Shown: piece after piece, positions 13,750 to 30,068 of the stretch
Layout: every line of letters starts with the position of its first letter
Position numbering within the stretch: the stretch's first letter is position 1
NCBI GenBank assembly: GCA_004431415.1
Contig: QPMI01000666.1
Location: 69,501-133,500 of the forward strand
DNA length: 64,000 nt
DNA from: Cyanophora paradoxa
Lineage: Eukaryota; Glaucocystophyceae; Cyanophorales; Cyanophoraceae
Reading direction: 5' to 3'
Notes under the pieces: generated by a model
What the model saw: the letters and a program-made list of their open reading frames with translations, nothing else
Told to the model about the DNA's origin: nothing
Databases searched by the model: none
Made by a program: the position numbers and the translations under genes

Positions 13750-14611
13750 CTTCCTGGGGTACTGGATCTGGAGTTCAGCTTGGGGTACGGCTGGGCTAAT
13801 GCTCCTTCGCATTTGGACACGCATTTGGACTCGGGGGACCTTCATGATCATGATCAGCTTTGATGGGCTCGAGCTCCTCAGGGACTTCAGCATTGATGAG
13901 CGCATACTACTAGGCTATGATATGCCATGATGCGAACTTGAAGAAGTGAGCCTTAAAAAAAATCCTTGTTGAGCTCATGCTCATGATCAAACCAAAAACG
14001 TACGCGTTAACCGCACGCTTTTGATCAAACCGCAAATCATGATCAAAAAATTAAAGCGGCTTTCCACTTTAATTTGAAGCTTCCGGATCCTCCTCCCGAG
14101 TCCGCTCATAATTAAGCTTTCGACTTGATGGCTAACGTTTGCATCATTCTTCTGCTCAGCGGCTGCTGGCCTTCCAAAGTTCAAGCTTTCGAATTCCGAA
14201 GTTCAGCGAGAATCCAGGTTCTCCTATGGTGAATAACTTAGTAATGAAAGTGATGATGAAAAACAAGAAGAAGAGTAATTCAGCCAGCTGTACGTATACG
14301 CATTTGGACACGTACTAAAACGCAGGTCCGGGCTACTAAGTGTGGGAATGTACACTGCGGCCGCCGCGGCCGCGACAGAGGTGTACGTATGTACGTATAC
14401 GGTTTTGACGAAAGGCGAAGGACTCGAAGGCCCCAGGCACAATCGATCACGACAGTGAAGCAGCAAGACAAGGGGCGGAGCAAATTGAACGCCTTACGGT
14501 CTAATATCACAGGATGGTGTATCTTATACATACTCTTCTTCTTCTTATGGACTGAGTCATACATGCAGACACGGAACGCCGGCCTCACGGAGCATGCTCG
14601 TTCATTTAATT
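13750..14611. other. intergenic with dispersed repeat
   Basis: Between the CPBP protease start and the CBP80 stop. Contains repeat family A at 14300-14376 and several TGATCATGATCA palindromes (13845-14045). No gene seen. Confidence 0.5.
14300..14376 (+). repeat. dispersed repeat family A, short copy
   Basis: Has the 5' part of the family (ACTAAAACGCAGGTCCGGGCT, AGTGTGGGAATGTACACTGC) and the GCGGCCGCCGCGGCCGC core; it stops before the GGGCCCAGCC half seen at 18.8 and 36.9 kb. Confidence 0.75.
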
Positions 14612-17600
14612 TTACGCTGAGATGACACTGGCGAAAGCCTGGAAAGCATCTCGGATGCGTGTATCAACGTCGCTCGTGAAGAGCAGGTTCTGGAGCGTCG
14701 ATAGGAATGGCTTCAGCTCTTCTGCATGCTGCAGAGGTACATAAAAGCATGAGTTGCGAGTCACAGAGAGCAGAAGATGGGGCAGACCCTGCGGCCTGTT
14801 GCTTTCAGAAAGCCAAGGATTGTGGAGAACAGGTGCTCAGTCTCCTCTTCTGCGCTTCCTTGCCCGTTCTGAATGCAAGTTAGGGGGAAATGCCAAATAG
14901 TGCTGAAGTGGTGTCAGGAAAAGAGGGGCACACCTGAGCAATTTGATCCGTGAGGACAAGAACAAAGCGCTGAACATGCACGTGAGTAAGAGTCAACAAA
15001 GGTGTGGCTGTCATGAGAAGCAGAACCTGGAACAAGATGAGGAACATAGCCTTCTGTTCACGCAATACAGCATCCAATGTCTCCCTCATTTGCCTCACCC
15101 TGATCTAGGACAAAGGTCAGCAGGGGCATTTGAGGAATACTGATGACAAGAACAAACTTCCGGAGCTTGCTTGGATGAATCTGCTGCGGAGCCTGATGCG
15201 AGCTCCTCCTCTGCTTTCTGAAAGTCTGCCCGAACCTGCATTGCGAGGACAGTTAGATGCAGTCAATCCAGACACACGAAGGGGCTCACTGCTGCTGTTC
15301 TTGCAAGCGTTTTTGAAATTGTGTTGTGCAAAATCTCCCACACGTGGCCAGAGCACATTTGTGGGACAGAGCGATCGGAGAAAAGATGGTTTATGATAGC
15401 TGAATTGTCCACGACACGATACGTCATGAGCTTCTCAAGCAAAATTACTTGCTGCTGCTTGCAATTGCGCCAGAACGACGACACAGCACTTTGAGTGACA
15501 GCAGAGTATCAGAGGGAGAACTCGAACAAAAAGGCAAAAAAAGACGACAGACCGGCAGACAAGGGTGCGTGGCTCGGCTGAATCCTTAGTCAGTGCCTGA
15601 AGCACGGAAACATACCTGATGGAAATTGTTAGCTAGAAAAGTATCTCAGAACGCGAGCCGGCCAGATGTCATACCTTTCAGTTATAGCAAGCATGTGCGA
15701 AAAAGACTTTGATCCGAGGGAGAACATTGCGTGCAACAGCACATCAAGTCGCTGCTGGCTTGTTAGCACAGAATCCTCAGACTTCGTCAACTGCACAGCG
15801 ATCTCTGGAATTTGAGGTGGGATTGACTCTGTCAAACGTGATTCTCTGACCTTGGACAGGAACACATCGGCACCCAGACGAGACCGCATGGCCTCTGTGA
15901 TCTCTTGGAACAATGCACATGCTGCCTTCCATGATGACTCCTCCAAAGCTGCCCCCGCGGGACCTTCCTGCAGACGAGATCGGGAGAAAAGATTAGATGG
16001 GAAAAACCAGAGTTGAGCAGCTGCGAGTGACCTCGTTTGCACTTTGTGCATCTTGGAAAGTTATGGTGTACTTCGGGAATGGTGTGGGGCGTGCTGGCAC
16101 CAAGGGCAAAAACTCCTCCGGTAGTGTTTTTTCAATTCGCTCGTGATATGAGAGCCGCACCATCCTCTCAATAACCTGTGTTGAAGAGATTCAGGACGCG
16201 GGCATTCCACGAGAGGGCACACATAGATGCACTTCTTGCAAGAAACGGCGACGTGAGGGGTGCTGGCCAGAAGCCAGTGCGTAGGACCAAACATTCCAGT
16301 TCCACTGCAAGCCGGTTTTTTGGAATCAACAAGACTGGAGTAATGTAGTGTCTGCACCGTGAAGTCCACATTGGAGAGGTGATGGGCAAACCACTCCGCG
16401 AGGCGCATTGAAAGCTGCGGGTTGAAATCAGCAGGTCCGTTGTGCTGCAGCAAAAGTTCACATGGAACCTCTGCATCAAGAGTGGGCAATCGCTCGAAGA
16501 GGTTGTCCATGGCGTCACACAACACTGGAGAAATCGTGCTTGCTCCCTTCACGAGGTTTACAAGGACAGCACTGTAGTACACAATCTGCCGAGAGTCGGC
16601 CAACACACAATCGCCAAACGAAGACTTGGAAAAAAACCTTGTGTTGCGGAAAAGGAAGGCGAAGGATGTGCACAAGCAATCCTTCCACCAGAGCATGCTC
16701 GTACGCAAATGAAACAGGGATTGCAGCAAGCTGTTTTGCAGTCTCTCGGTGGGACCCTGCAAACGCGGCAAGGATGTCTCCAACATACTCGTCCAGAATA
16801 GTCTGCTCCACTGGGCTAGCCTCCCGCTTCTGGTCGCGGCCCTCGAACAAACCAAGCGCAATCGGAGGGAAGAACTGAATTCGCCCCCTGCGGCCCTCCA
16901 CACGGATTCCTGCATGCAAATGAGTCCAAAAAAATGAGAGACACAAGCAGTCACGCGAACTTGGCATCAAATGCGGAGATGCGACAGTGAGACGGTTCAT
17001 GAACGGCTTGTACGGGTTCAGAATAACTTTGCATCCCATGCTATTGCCACAGTAAGAATTGCAAGAATGTGAGACAGGAAGGGCACTAGATTGCCCTTAC
17101 CCATCATCACGCCAAGCGAGCAACCTTGACCAGGCAATTTCTAGCCAGTCTTCTCGATTGTCCCTGCTTAAAAAATCAGGAGAAATCTCTTCCACAGAGG
17201 TTGCAGGTGTTCCAGTGTGCTCACGAAGTCGATTGGAATGGCTGGATGGCCCGGGTGTCTGCCCGTTGACGATGATCCATATAACGAGTGAGACGTCCGA
17301 AGAGTTCTCTCCACTGACCATCCTCGGCAGCTGGTAGGCATGCTTGATTCCGCGGCAACACTTCAGACGCACATAGCGTACCAGCAAGCTCCCGGCCACA
17401 CCAGGGAATCGTCAGCATCACGATGTACGCAAATGCATCTTGCCGAACCGCCGATGGGCCCGCCCCTCGCCCGTCTTCTCCGGCAGTTTCACTGACCATA
17501 TCCTAAAGAAAGGCGTCAGGGAGGGAGGAAGACGACACAGCAAAGTACGCACCTCAAAGAGATCGAAAAGCGAGTGCATGTGGAGGGCGTGGCCCTTGAC

Positions 17601-18254
17601 CAGCTCGCCTGTAATATATCGTTCAAACGAGCGCCATGGGCCCCGACGAGGATGGGCTGCACCCGCGAAACGAACAAGAAGCTTTAGCTTCTGATACTCG
17701 TTACCATCGAATGCCTCCTGAAGCGCGCCCTGGAGGCGAGAGACGAAGCGTTGCCCGAACGTGGGTTGGCGCGAGTTCAGAAGGCCCACGAGCGCCCCGT
17801 AGACGGGAGTCTTCGTTGGAAGGTAGGTTGCGCATTCCAAGATCGTCGTGAAAATAAGCGCTTGATGCTTTGCGAGATCACCCTCGAGCGCTTCAGCGAG
17901 GCCCTGCATACGCTCACACAGTTGCGCGTTCCGTGTGGTAAGAGCGGGCTGCGGACCTCGAGCATTTCACTCATGGAAGACGTCGCGGACCGATCCCCGA
18001 CACGTACGATGAGCGAGCGGAGACGCTCCTCAAGATCTAAGCATATTTAGCTATCATACACTGGGTCTGCGGGACGCTACGCGGAGACTAGCATGTCTCG
18101 CGGAGACTAGCGCACCGCCTGTTTCGTCATGACGTGCGCGCTTCACCCCGCGTTCCCCCGGGTCTGACTCTCGCCCACGACGAGGGGGCCCGCCTCCGCC
18201 GCCGTCGGGCCGAAGCTCGCGCGCCGAGTCGTACGCACGCCGGGGTCCTTCCAT
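14612..18254 (-). CDS. nuclear cap-binding protein subunit 1 (CBP80)
   Basis: CBP80 binds CBP20 and holds the 7-methylguanosine cap of nuclear RNA. ATG at 18254 opens a charged N-terminal tail with a KRARHDE nuclear-localisation-like stretch. An intron ending gctaaatatgcttag joins it to LEERLRSLIVRVGDRSA. A 53-nt intron then precedes GLAEALEGDLAKHQALIF. The MIF4G-type core follows: TKTPVYGALVGLLNSRQPTFG, YQKLKLLVRFAG, LTIPWCGRELAG. Later exons match the family too: ADSRQIVYYSAVLVNLVK, FFPPIALGLFEG, LLHAMFSLGSKSFSHMLAI (15740-15660), LREQKAMFLILFQVLLLM (15050-14990) and the closing LSTLQNLLFTSDVDTRIRDAFQAF before TAA at 14612. Many short introns are implied. Length and order fit a complete gene. 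Confidence 0.9.
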
Positions 18255-18764
18255 GTCGATGTCACGGCGCGCAATAAGCTAACGAGCTCCCCTGTATTTT
18301 TTTGGTACCCGGCTCGTTCGTTTGTGACGGTTTGTCCGGACGGCCGCGCTGTGTACTCGATCTTGGATTCATCCTTGCCTTCATTGTCACCTGGCGTAGA
18401 CCACAGATGTGCTGAGAGCGAGCCGCTAGCGAACAAAGAAGAGGGTGCCACGGTGAGATCGAAACTTGACTAGCCTAGTAGTACTCCGAGCTCGAGGCTC
18501 AGTAAAAGCCCTGATCATCATGCATATATATATGGCATCGATATCGGACCCGGCCGCGGGATTTCGCGATCGCAATCGATCGCGACGGCGAACTCGCGAT
18601 CGGAAGCCAACTCAGTGACTTGCAATCATTTTTGAATTGGCAATGCCATCCTGATCATGATGGAACGCACTCGAGCTCGATCGAAAACGACGTTCCTCCA
18701 ACCAAATCAATTGCAAGATCTACGTATACGTACTACGGTATATATAAAAATAATATTCGGGGTT

Positions 18765-18903
18765 CGCATTTGGACAAGCACTAAAACGCAGGTCCGGGCT
18801 ACAAGTGTGGGAATGTACACTGCAGCTGCGGCCGCCGCGGCCGCCGCGGCGCGGGCCCAGCCCACCAGCGAGCTGGCCAGCCGGGCCCTGCGTGGCCCCC
18901 TAA
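18765..18903 (+). repeat. dispersed repeat family A, full copy
   Basis: Runs from ACTAAAACGCAGGTCCGGGCT through AGTGTGGGAATGTACACTGC, the palindromic GCGGCCGCCGCGGCCGC core and GGGCCCAGCCCACCAGCGAG to the tail GGGCCCTGCGTGGCCCCCTA. Nearly identical to the copy at 36.9 kb. Confidence 0.85.
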
Positions 18904-19028
18904 TCTAGATCAAGGACGCCCCAGCTAATCGTAATCGCAGACAGATCAAAGCTTAGACGTCCTAATTACGATCGTAATCGCAGATCTAGATCAAGGACGC
19001 CCCAGCTAATCGTAATCGCAGACAGATC
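18904..19028 (+). repeat. two 46-bp direct repeats
   Basis: ATCTAGATCAAGGACGCCCC... CGCAGACAGATCA occurs twice, about 79 bp apart, right after a family A repeat. The spacer holds a third partial motif (TAATCGCAGA). Confidence 0.7.
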
Positions 19029-19357
19029 ATCGTTTGCTCGTCTCACAGCTTCAAAACGCTGCTGGAACCTGTAAATCTCGAAGTGAGAAGTTTCGATTTC
19101 GAAATAATCTGGCCCGTGATCATGATCTGATTAATATTTCGCGACCCTGCATCTAGGTGCCGGGGAGGGCGCACTCCCCCCCTCAAGGGGGCCTTTCTGG
19201 GCCCGGCTGACCGAAGCCGCTCCGGCGGTGGATGGCGGGCTGTGCGCTCTTCGTGGTCCAATCTTTGTGCATGGTCGCATCAACTTGGGAATATACTCTT
19301 TTAAAAATACGGAAGGGGATGGGGCGGAGGTCAGGGATCGGAGAAAAGCGAAGAGGT

Positions 19358-20078
19358 TCAATTAAGCTTCTCAATCAGGACCTCGGGGGAGATTTCCTGC
19401 TGGTCACCCACGAAGTCGTTGTCGGGAGTCAAGAAGAGCTGGCATACAGCACGTGTCAGCTCACTGGACGCGCGTGTCTGCGCGTGATATAGTCTCGTAG
19501 CGCACCATGCAGTGGCACTCTTTGCGCTCGCGCATGGGCACGCAGGGGCAGTTCCAGAAACCGTTCTTCACCTCCGCCTCCTTATCCTCGTAGTGCCGGC
19601 AGGGGCACAGGGGCGAGCCCAGTGTATCCTGCAATGCTAGCGTAAGTGGCAGAAACAGCGAAGAACTTGGCAGGCAGCACCTTGTGCTCAGCTAAGCCAC
19701 GAATGACGACCGCAGTTACAGAAAGGTCGGAGCAGAAGTACGTCCCGGTCCGCTTGGCATACTGTTCAGAGAACTTCCTGCGCTTGACAACATGAGAGTC
19801 GGTTGTTGCGGGGGCGTGGCGACGATCCGACGGCGGACCGCATGACTTCGAGGCTCTCGGGCGTCGCTGCGGTGCGATCAGGGGTTGTGAAGGCAAGAGA
19901 ATGAGCGACAGAGCTCCGGAAACGGCGAACCATCCTCGGCCCGCGCCTCGAAACGAATCGGCTGCGCGCTCCGGATCGAACGCAGCGGACGGATCTTCGA
20001 CGAGCCGGCCAGGAAGCTGCTCGAGGCCAGCGCATCACCGCCGCGCAGGGGAACGCAGCCGCCGACGAAAGCCGCCAT
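19358..20078 (-). CDS. ferredoxin-thioredoxin reductase catalytic (beta) chain, plastid
   Basis: Passes electrons from ferredoxin through a 4Fe-4S cluster and a redox disulfide to thioredoxins in the plastid stroma. ATG at 20078 gives MAAFVGGCVPLRGGDALASS, a transit leader with Phe at residue 4. The enzyme part is spread over short exons: KFSEQYAKRTGTYFCSD and SVTAVVIRGLAEHK (19790-19680), then LGSPLCPCRHYEDKEAEV and FWNCPCVPMRERKECHC (19620-19505), then LTPDNDFVGDQQEI with the stop at 19358. The CPCRHYE, NCPC and CHC cysteines supply the cluster ligands and redox pair; the first cysteine is in YFCSD. All the family's expected cysteines are present. Introns are short; exon edges are approximate. 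Confidence 0.93.
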
Positions 20079-20449
20079 TCTGATTATGCGCACTTCAATC
20101 CCCCTGCGGCGCGCGGGTACCCCCGCACATGGTACCCCGCACGCACATATGCCGCAGTGCGCGCATACTATGATACTACGCAGTACGTACACATGCTCAT
20201 TCGCATGCGCGCGCGCGCACGGCGTAAACGTATATATTCGTTAAGTTGATTATAATGTAAGTTCATGATCATTAGATATTATTGCAATTATCGACATCTG
20301 ATCCCATTCCCGTCGACATCGTGAATTCAGGCTTGTAGTTGTAGTAGGGTCCACACCCACCCCTCACGAGTCCCACCCCTACTCCTCGAGCAAATTTGTG
20401 TTGAAGGCCCCACATGCTATGTCAGGGCGTAGGGACTTTGAGAACCTGG

Positions 20450-21900
20450 TTAAATATTGTTGCAATTGTATGCATAAGATACGTATATATATACATATAC
20501 GTATACGAATACATATACGCATATGAGCTCAGCAGCTCGAGGATGCTGGTGTTGACGTTGCAGACCCGGCTGGTGTTGTATAACTCGGGCGGGTTGTAGT
20601 GGATCCCGAATGAAGATCACGGGCCCGGGGTCGCAAGTACTGCCCTGCGATCTGCTTCTCGATGTGGCGCTCCCTTGCCGCCTCCCGGGGGGGGTCCTTT
20701 GCAGGCAGGTAGCCTCCTTTGCCACCCCAGCTGCACAAGATCCCGTGCTGCCAGTCGTCGACCTCGACCACCACCACACGGTTGGGCCAGACGATCAAGC
20801 TTAACATGTCCGTCCATGCACGTTGGACGCTGATGCACATGACTTAGTGCGGCCGCAGGTCGACCGTGCAGTCGTAGAAGACAAATAGGAACATGGATGC
20901 CGGCAGCGTCGTGAAGAAGGCGGTCAGGAACGACAGCGGCAGCGTGGTGAGGAAGGCGGTCAGGAACGCCAGCAGTGGAGAGATCTCGAGGAGAAGGAGC
21001 TCGAGAGGACAAGGCATCGTCTCGAGATAGATCTAGAGGAGAGTCTGGAGGCTAGAGGTCTGGGGTCAGTGGCCAATCTCGCGCCTCCCTCCTCTGGCGG
21101 GACCCCGCGGCCGCGCGCCCGAGCTTGACACATTGATAGGCTCAATGTTCATCCTCGACCAGCTGGCACAGACAATGTCCAGCCCAAGAGATCAGACAAG
21201 GTCTACCACAGCTGAGCACAAGATCAGCTCCGGGGGGCGATGGGTCTCCCACGGCACATCTCCCACTTGAGGTCTCGGATTCTGGCCTCGGCCTCGGCTG
21301 CGGCCTCCCGCTCACGCTCCGCCTGCTTCGACCATGACCATGACCATGACCCTGAATCGAATCAAATGAACTGACCATGTAGGGCCTGTGTGGGAAGAGC
21401 TTGAGCTTCTCGGGCAGCGGCTCGTAGCCCTCGTAGCACAGCTCCACATACTCGCACTCCGGGGGTGCGCCGTCTCCAGGACGCGCTTGAGAGCCGTGAT
21501 GAGAGTCGCCGTGTCGGGGCGTTGGGGCTGCGAGTCGGGCGTTGCGAGTCGAATCATGCACATGAATGTAATTTGTTGGCTTCCCGTAGACCTGCTCGTC
21601 TGCCTCTGTGCTCGGACTCAATCAGGAAGCCTGCGAGCATGAATCGTACACGATCCGCAGGACCTGCAAGACATTGCCCGCGCCGTGCGCGAGCGCCCAA
21701 CGGTGCGCCCACTCGTAAAGCTCGTGGCGAACAATGAGCTCGTCCGACGCGCCGCTGCCGGGCGGGGGCGTGCGAGCGGGGAGGCCGGGCGCGGGCAAGA
21801 GATCGACGATGCCCTGGGGGAAGGAGCGCGGCGAGCGCTTCCCTCCTCTGCTCGGGCCCCGCGCGCCCGAGCTTGATGTAATTGATGGGCGCGATGTTCA
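20450..21900 (-). pseudogene. PD-(D/E)XK nuclease-like gene, copy 1, frame-broken
   Basis: Reading on the minus strand, the N-terminal part (21880-21620) encodes a block ending in HELYEWAHRWALAHG and LQVLRIVYDSCSQA; the same block recurs inverted at 45.7-46.0 kb with near-identical DNA. Next comes ECEYVELCYEGYEPLPEKLK (near 21440), then RVVVVEVDDWQHG (20770-20740) followed by ARERHIEKQIA and, in another frame, PVIFIRDPLQP. The order hydrophobic-VEVD-x-x-QH, E/R helix, then I-F-I-R resembles PD-(D/E)XK nucleases (Vsr-like) of giant viruses and algae. Several frame changes and stops interrupt it; either introns or decay explain them, and decay seems likelier. A tandem FLTAF.TTLP peptide repeat (near 20930) is peculiar to this copy. 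Confidence 0.45.
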
Positions 21901-22243
21901 TTTTTTTCCACCGGGCTACACGTGAAAGAGTGGAAGTTAGTGGCCAAGTACAAGCAGGGGTATTCAGTTCTCGGACGAAAAAAGAGGTGCGTGTGAACTC
22001 CCGCCTCGTGCCATGCCCCTGCGCTCTGGATAGGCCGGAAGGTTGGAAAAGCGATGCGCGCCGTGCGGCGGGGCACAGCTAGCGGGCAATCTCAGCCGCA
22101 CCCGTCGATGCCGCGCTGCTGTGGGCTGAGGCCGTCCCAATTCTGGATGTCGCTCGCTAGTAGCATAGAGCTGCGGGCCTGAGCGGTCGCACAGCCACGC
22201 CGGCCGCCGCCAGGGTCTCACGATCGCATGTGGTTCGTGCAGA

Positions 22244-23033
22244 ATGTCGTCCGACGAGGAGCATCTTGATGAGGTGCGAAAGCCACAGCGATCTTTCTGC
22301 CCAGACGTTCGCGAATCGGCCCTTACGGCCGTTCTAGGCGCACGACTTCAACGCGGAGCGCGCCGATGCGGGCGCGTCCACGACCATACCGCAGCAGGCC
22401 GGCACCATCCGCAAGGGCCACTTCATCGTGCTGAAGGGCCGCCCGTGCAAGGTCAGCAACGCGCGGGAGGAATGGAGCGCCTGTCGCCAGCTCAAGCGCT
22501 GTTCCATTCCAGGTCGTCGAGACCAGCACCTCGAAGACCGGCAAGCACGGCCACGCCAAGGTCAACTTCACCGGCATTGATATCTTCAACGGCAAGAAGT
22601 ACGAGGATATGTGCCCGACCTCGCACAACATGGACGTCCCGATCGTCAAGCGTGACGAGTTCGACGTGCGCCCGCTCGCGTGGGGCACCCAGCGCCAACA
22701 CGAGTTCGATCTGCGCGTAGGTTGTCGACATTGACCACGATGGCTTCGTCAGTCTGATGGACAAGAAGGGTGAGATCAAGTCTGACCTGAAGGTGAGCGG
22801 GCGATCTCAAATGCGATCGCCCGGGACGTGTGGTCTGATCGGGCGCCTCAGCTTCCCGACAACGAGATCGGCCAGCGCCTCAAGGCTGCGTTCGAGGAGG
22901 GCAAGAACCTGATCGCTGTCGTTCAGGAGGCGATGAACGAGGAGGCGATCATTGATCTCCGCGAGGTGACCTTCCCGGCGCGGGCACTACCGCACCCCGC
23001 CGACGGATCGTTTGCGCGCAGGCCACTAAGTAA
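22244..23033 (+). CDS. translation initiation factor 5A (eIF5A)
   Basis: Aids peptide-bond formation on stalled ribosomes. ATG at 22244 gives [10 protein letters not shown]; a donor gtgcga and acceptor ttctag lead to [12 protein letters not shown], then [17 protein letters not shown]. After another intron comes [18 protein letters not shown], which holds the lysine that is converted to hypusine ([12 protein letters not shown]). The chain continues [18 protein letters not shown], then [18 protein letters not shown], then [18 protein letters not shown]. The last exon is only four codons (Ala-Thr-Lys-stop, 23022-23033), reached by an intron with gtgacc and gcgcgcag ends. Five introns in about 790 bp. 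Frame intact and complete. Convergent with the DHX8 gene 260 bp away. Confidence 0.95.
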
Positions 23034-23087
23034 GCAACTCGCGCGGCATGAGGGGCAGCATCGACACCCTTCCACTGCTCCAGCTCA

Positions 23088-28152
<5,065 letters not shown>

Positions 28153-28369
28153 GAGGCCGGCCGCCGTGCGAGAGAACTCTCCCCCCAGTCTGAATCTCCG
28201 CCAGCGGGATCCGAACTCGTGTCACGTACGTGCATCCGGCCCGGGTACCGGCGTCGCACCAGCTCGACGTCTGCCGGGCGCCGCGGCGCCGGCCCGCCGG
28301 CGCCCGGCCCGGCCCGCGGCCGGCCGCACCGCGCGCGCGCGGCGCTCTCAGCTCAAGAATACTGATCCG

Positions 28370-28903
28370 ATGCTTGCCTCCGCACTCGTGCCCGTCTACC
28401 TCCGCGTGGCCGAAGACGACGCCGAAGCGCGCAGCCTCGACGATCGTCCGGGCACGTATCCGCGACTTTGGGTCCTCCAAGGCGTTGCCCCGCAATCGCT
28501 CGAACGAGACCTGATCCGAGCGCTCGACCTCGACCCCCGCCGCGCCCCCCGCACGGCCAAACGCGTACGTCAGATGCTAATCGAACGCGCGCGTCGACTC
28601 TGGGCCAGCCGGTGCGAGGTCAACGCAGCGTGGGAGCGGGACTGTCGCATCTCTCAAGTCTCCAAACGACGCCCGCGCCCGCCCCGCACAGGAGCTCGAG
28701 CTAAGGAACGCGTCCGCGGCCCCCGCGCCCCGATAGAGCTATGCACCACCTGCGGCGGACCCATGCACCTCCACAACGACCTTCGCGCAGCCCAGAATGC
28801 AGACTGCCCGCAGGAGTACTTCGGATGGAAAGCAGCACCACAAGCCCAAGAGATCTACGACATCACCAAGGTTCGCCCCTGGAGTTCGTCCCCCCTCGAT
28901 TAA
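28370..28903 (+). CDS. unknown Arg-rich protein with Cys/His cluster, possible retroelement remnant
   Basis: An open frame from an ATG at 28370 to a stop at 28903 (177 residues); the frame stays open upstream to about 28151. The middle is a basic helical stretch (SLERDLIRALDLD, RRLWASRCEVNAAW); the end holds CTTCGGPMHLHNDLRAAQNADC, a C-x2-C...H-x-H...C pattern that could bind zinc. The layout recalls the tail of a non-LTR reverse transcriptase, but no polymerase motif is present, so that is only a guess. It starts about 220 bp from the DHX8 start, divergently. Codon content is GC-rich like its surroundings. Confidence 0.3.
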   Translation: MLASALVPVYLRVAEDDAEARSLDDRPGTYPRLWVLQGVAPQSLERDLIRALDLDPRRAPRTAKRVRQMLIERARRLWASRCEVNAAWERDCRISQVSKRRPRPPRTGARAKERVRGPRAPIELCTTCGGPMHLHNDLRAAQNADCPQEYFGWKAAPQAQEIYDITKVRPWSSSPLD

Positions 28904-30068
28904 CTAGCTAGCACCCGTGGGGGAGGGGGGGGGAGGGGCTACAACTGGAGGAGACGCGGAGACTCCATCACCAAGACCCACCTGTGACGACCTCACTCTT
29001 AGCCTATCACCTACGGCCGCTCGCCGGGCCCTCGCGTCCGCCGCCGACCCGCCGCTGCCTGCGCGACATGCGCTGTCATACCGCTCCCGCTCCCGCCGAC
29101 AAGCTCGCTTCACGCCGCCGCCGCCGCTGCCGCCCACTCTGCCCCCTCTCTTCCGTCACCCTGGATGCTCGACCCCTCGGCCGCACCCCTCCCCCCCTGC
29201 CTCTGCCCGACCTGCTGATTTCCCGCTGCGCCAGGGAGGGGACGGGCTGCCGGACGGAAGGTCGTCTGTCGGCCGCTGAACCCACCTGTACCTGCCCCGG
29301 CCACGAGCCAGGCCGGGGCGGTCAGACCGCCGCGGAGGGGGGCTCGTCATTGCCCGTGGCCGGGGGGAGTCGGTCGGCGGGCGGCTGGAAGCCCGGCGGA
29401 ACGCAGGCGCCACTGGAACCTCCCTCTCCTCGACCGCGGCCGCCCGACCCGGTCCTCCCCCGCCCCTTCCCACCGCCCCACGCCCTCCCATGCCGTATCC
29501 CCCGCCCCCCTCCCCCCGACCAAATCTTCCCCGATGCTCTGATCCTGGCGGCTCCACCAGGCTTGCTCTCTGACAAGCGAGCCCCCGGCCCGCACCCGCC
29601 ATGCCGACGACATGGCGGGCCGTACCCTAGCGTGTACAGAGTGGTTTAGATTATAGAGTGCCTTCCCGGAGGCCCTAGCTAACTATGCAATTAGCTAGCC
29701 GCTGAGCTGAGTCTTGCAATTGATATCGACCGTCACGGCGTTCCGAAGTTCAACGGTTCCAGTTGCAAATTGTCACCATTACGTGTGACTCAGTGAGCCA
29801 CTGACTCAGTGAGCCTCGGAGCCACACATTGAATTCGAATTCAAATTCGAATTCGAACTCGGAAGCCGTTGCTCATGATCTGATTATGAGCAGCAGTGCT
29901 AGCCAGTGCAGCTCCAGACATGCTATTTTGTGCATCAAAATAGATGGACATGATAGGATCTGAAATATTCCAGTATATTAAAATCTGTCCAAATCAATTA
30001 GGGGGCTGGTAAACTAACTGAAACACGATTCACTTAAGCGAAAAGCAAAAGATGCTCAGCGACTGTAG
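28904..30068. other. intergenic, Pro/Arg-coding GC-rich then AT-rich, no gene supported
   Basis: 28910-29640 is C-rich and open in several frames, which is compositional. 29650-30055 is AT-richer, with GAATTCGAATTCAAATTCG palindromes near 29830. No recognisable protein. Confidence 0.5.

Larger units (their letters stand above)
18255..19357. other. repeat-rich intergenic region
   Basis: Between the CBP80 start and the FTR stop. Contains repeat family A (18765-18903) followed at once by a 46-bp direct repeat (ATCAAGGACGCCCCAGC... at about 18904-18949 and 18982-19028). No gene seen. Confidence 0.5.

Noticed and set aside
28917-29649. Long open frames on both strands
   Set aside because: Pro/Arg-rich text open in several frames of C-rich DNA, with no motif; compositional.
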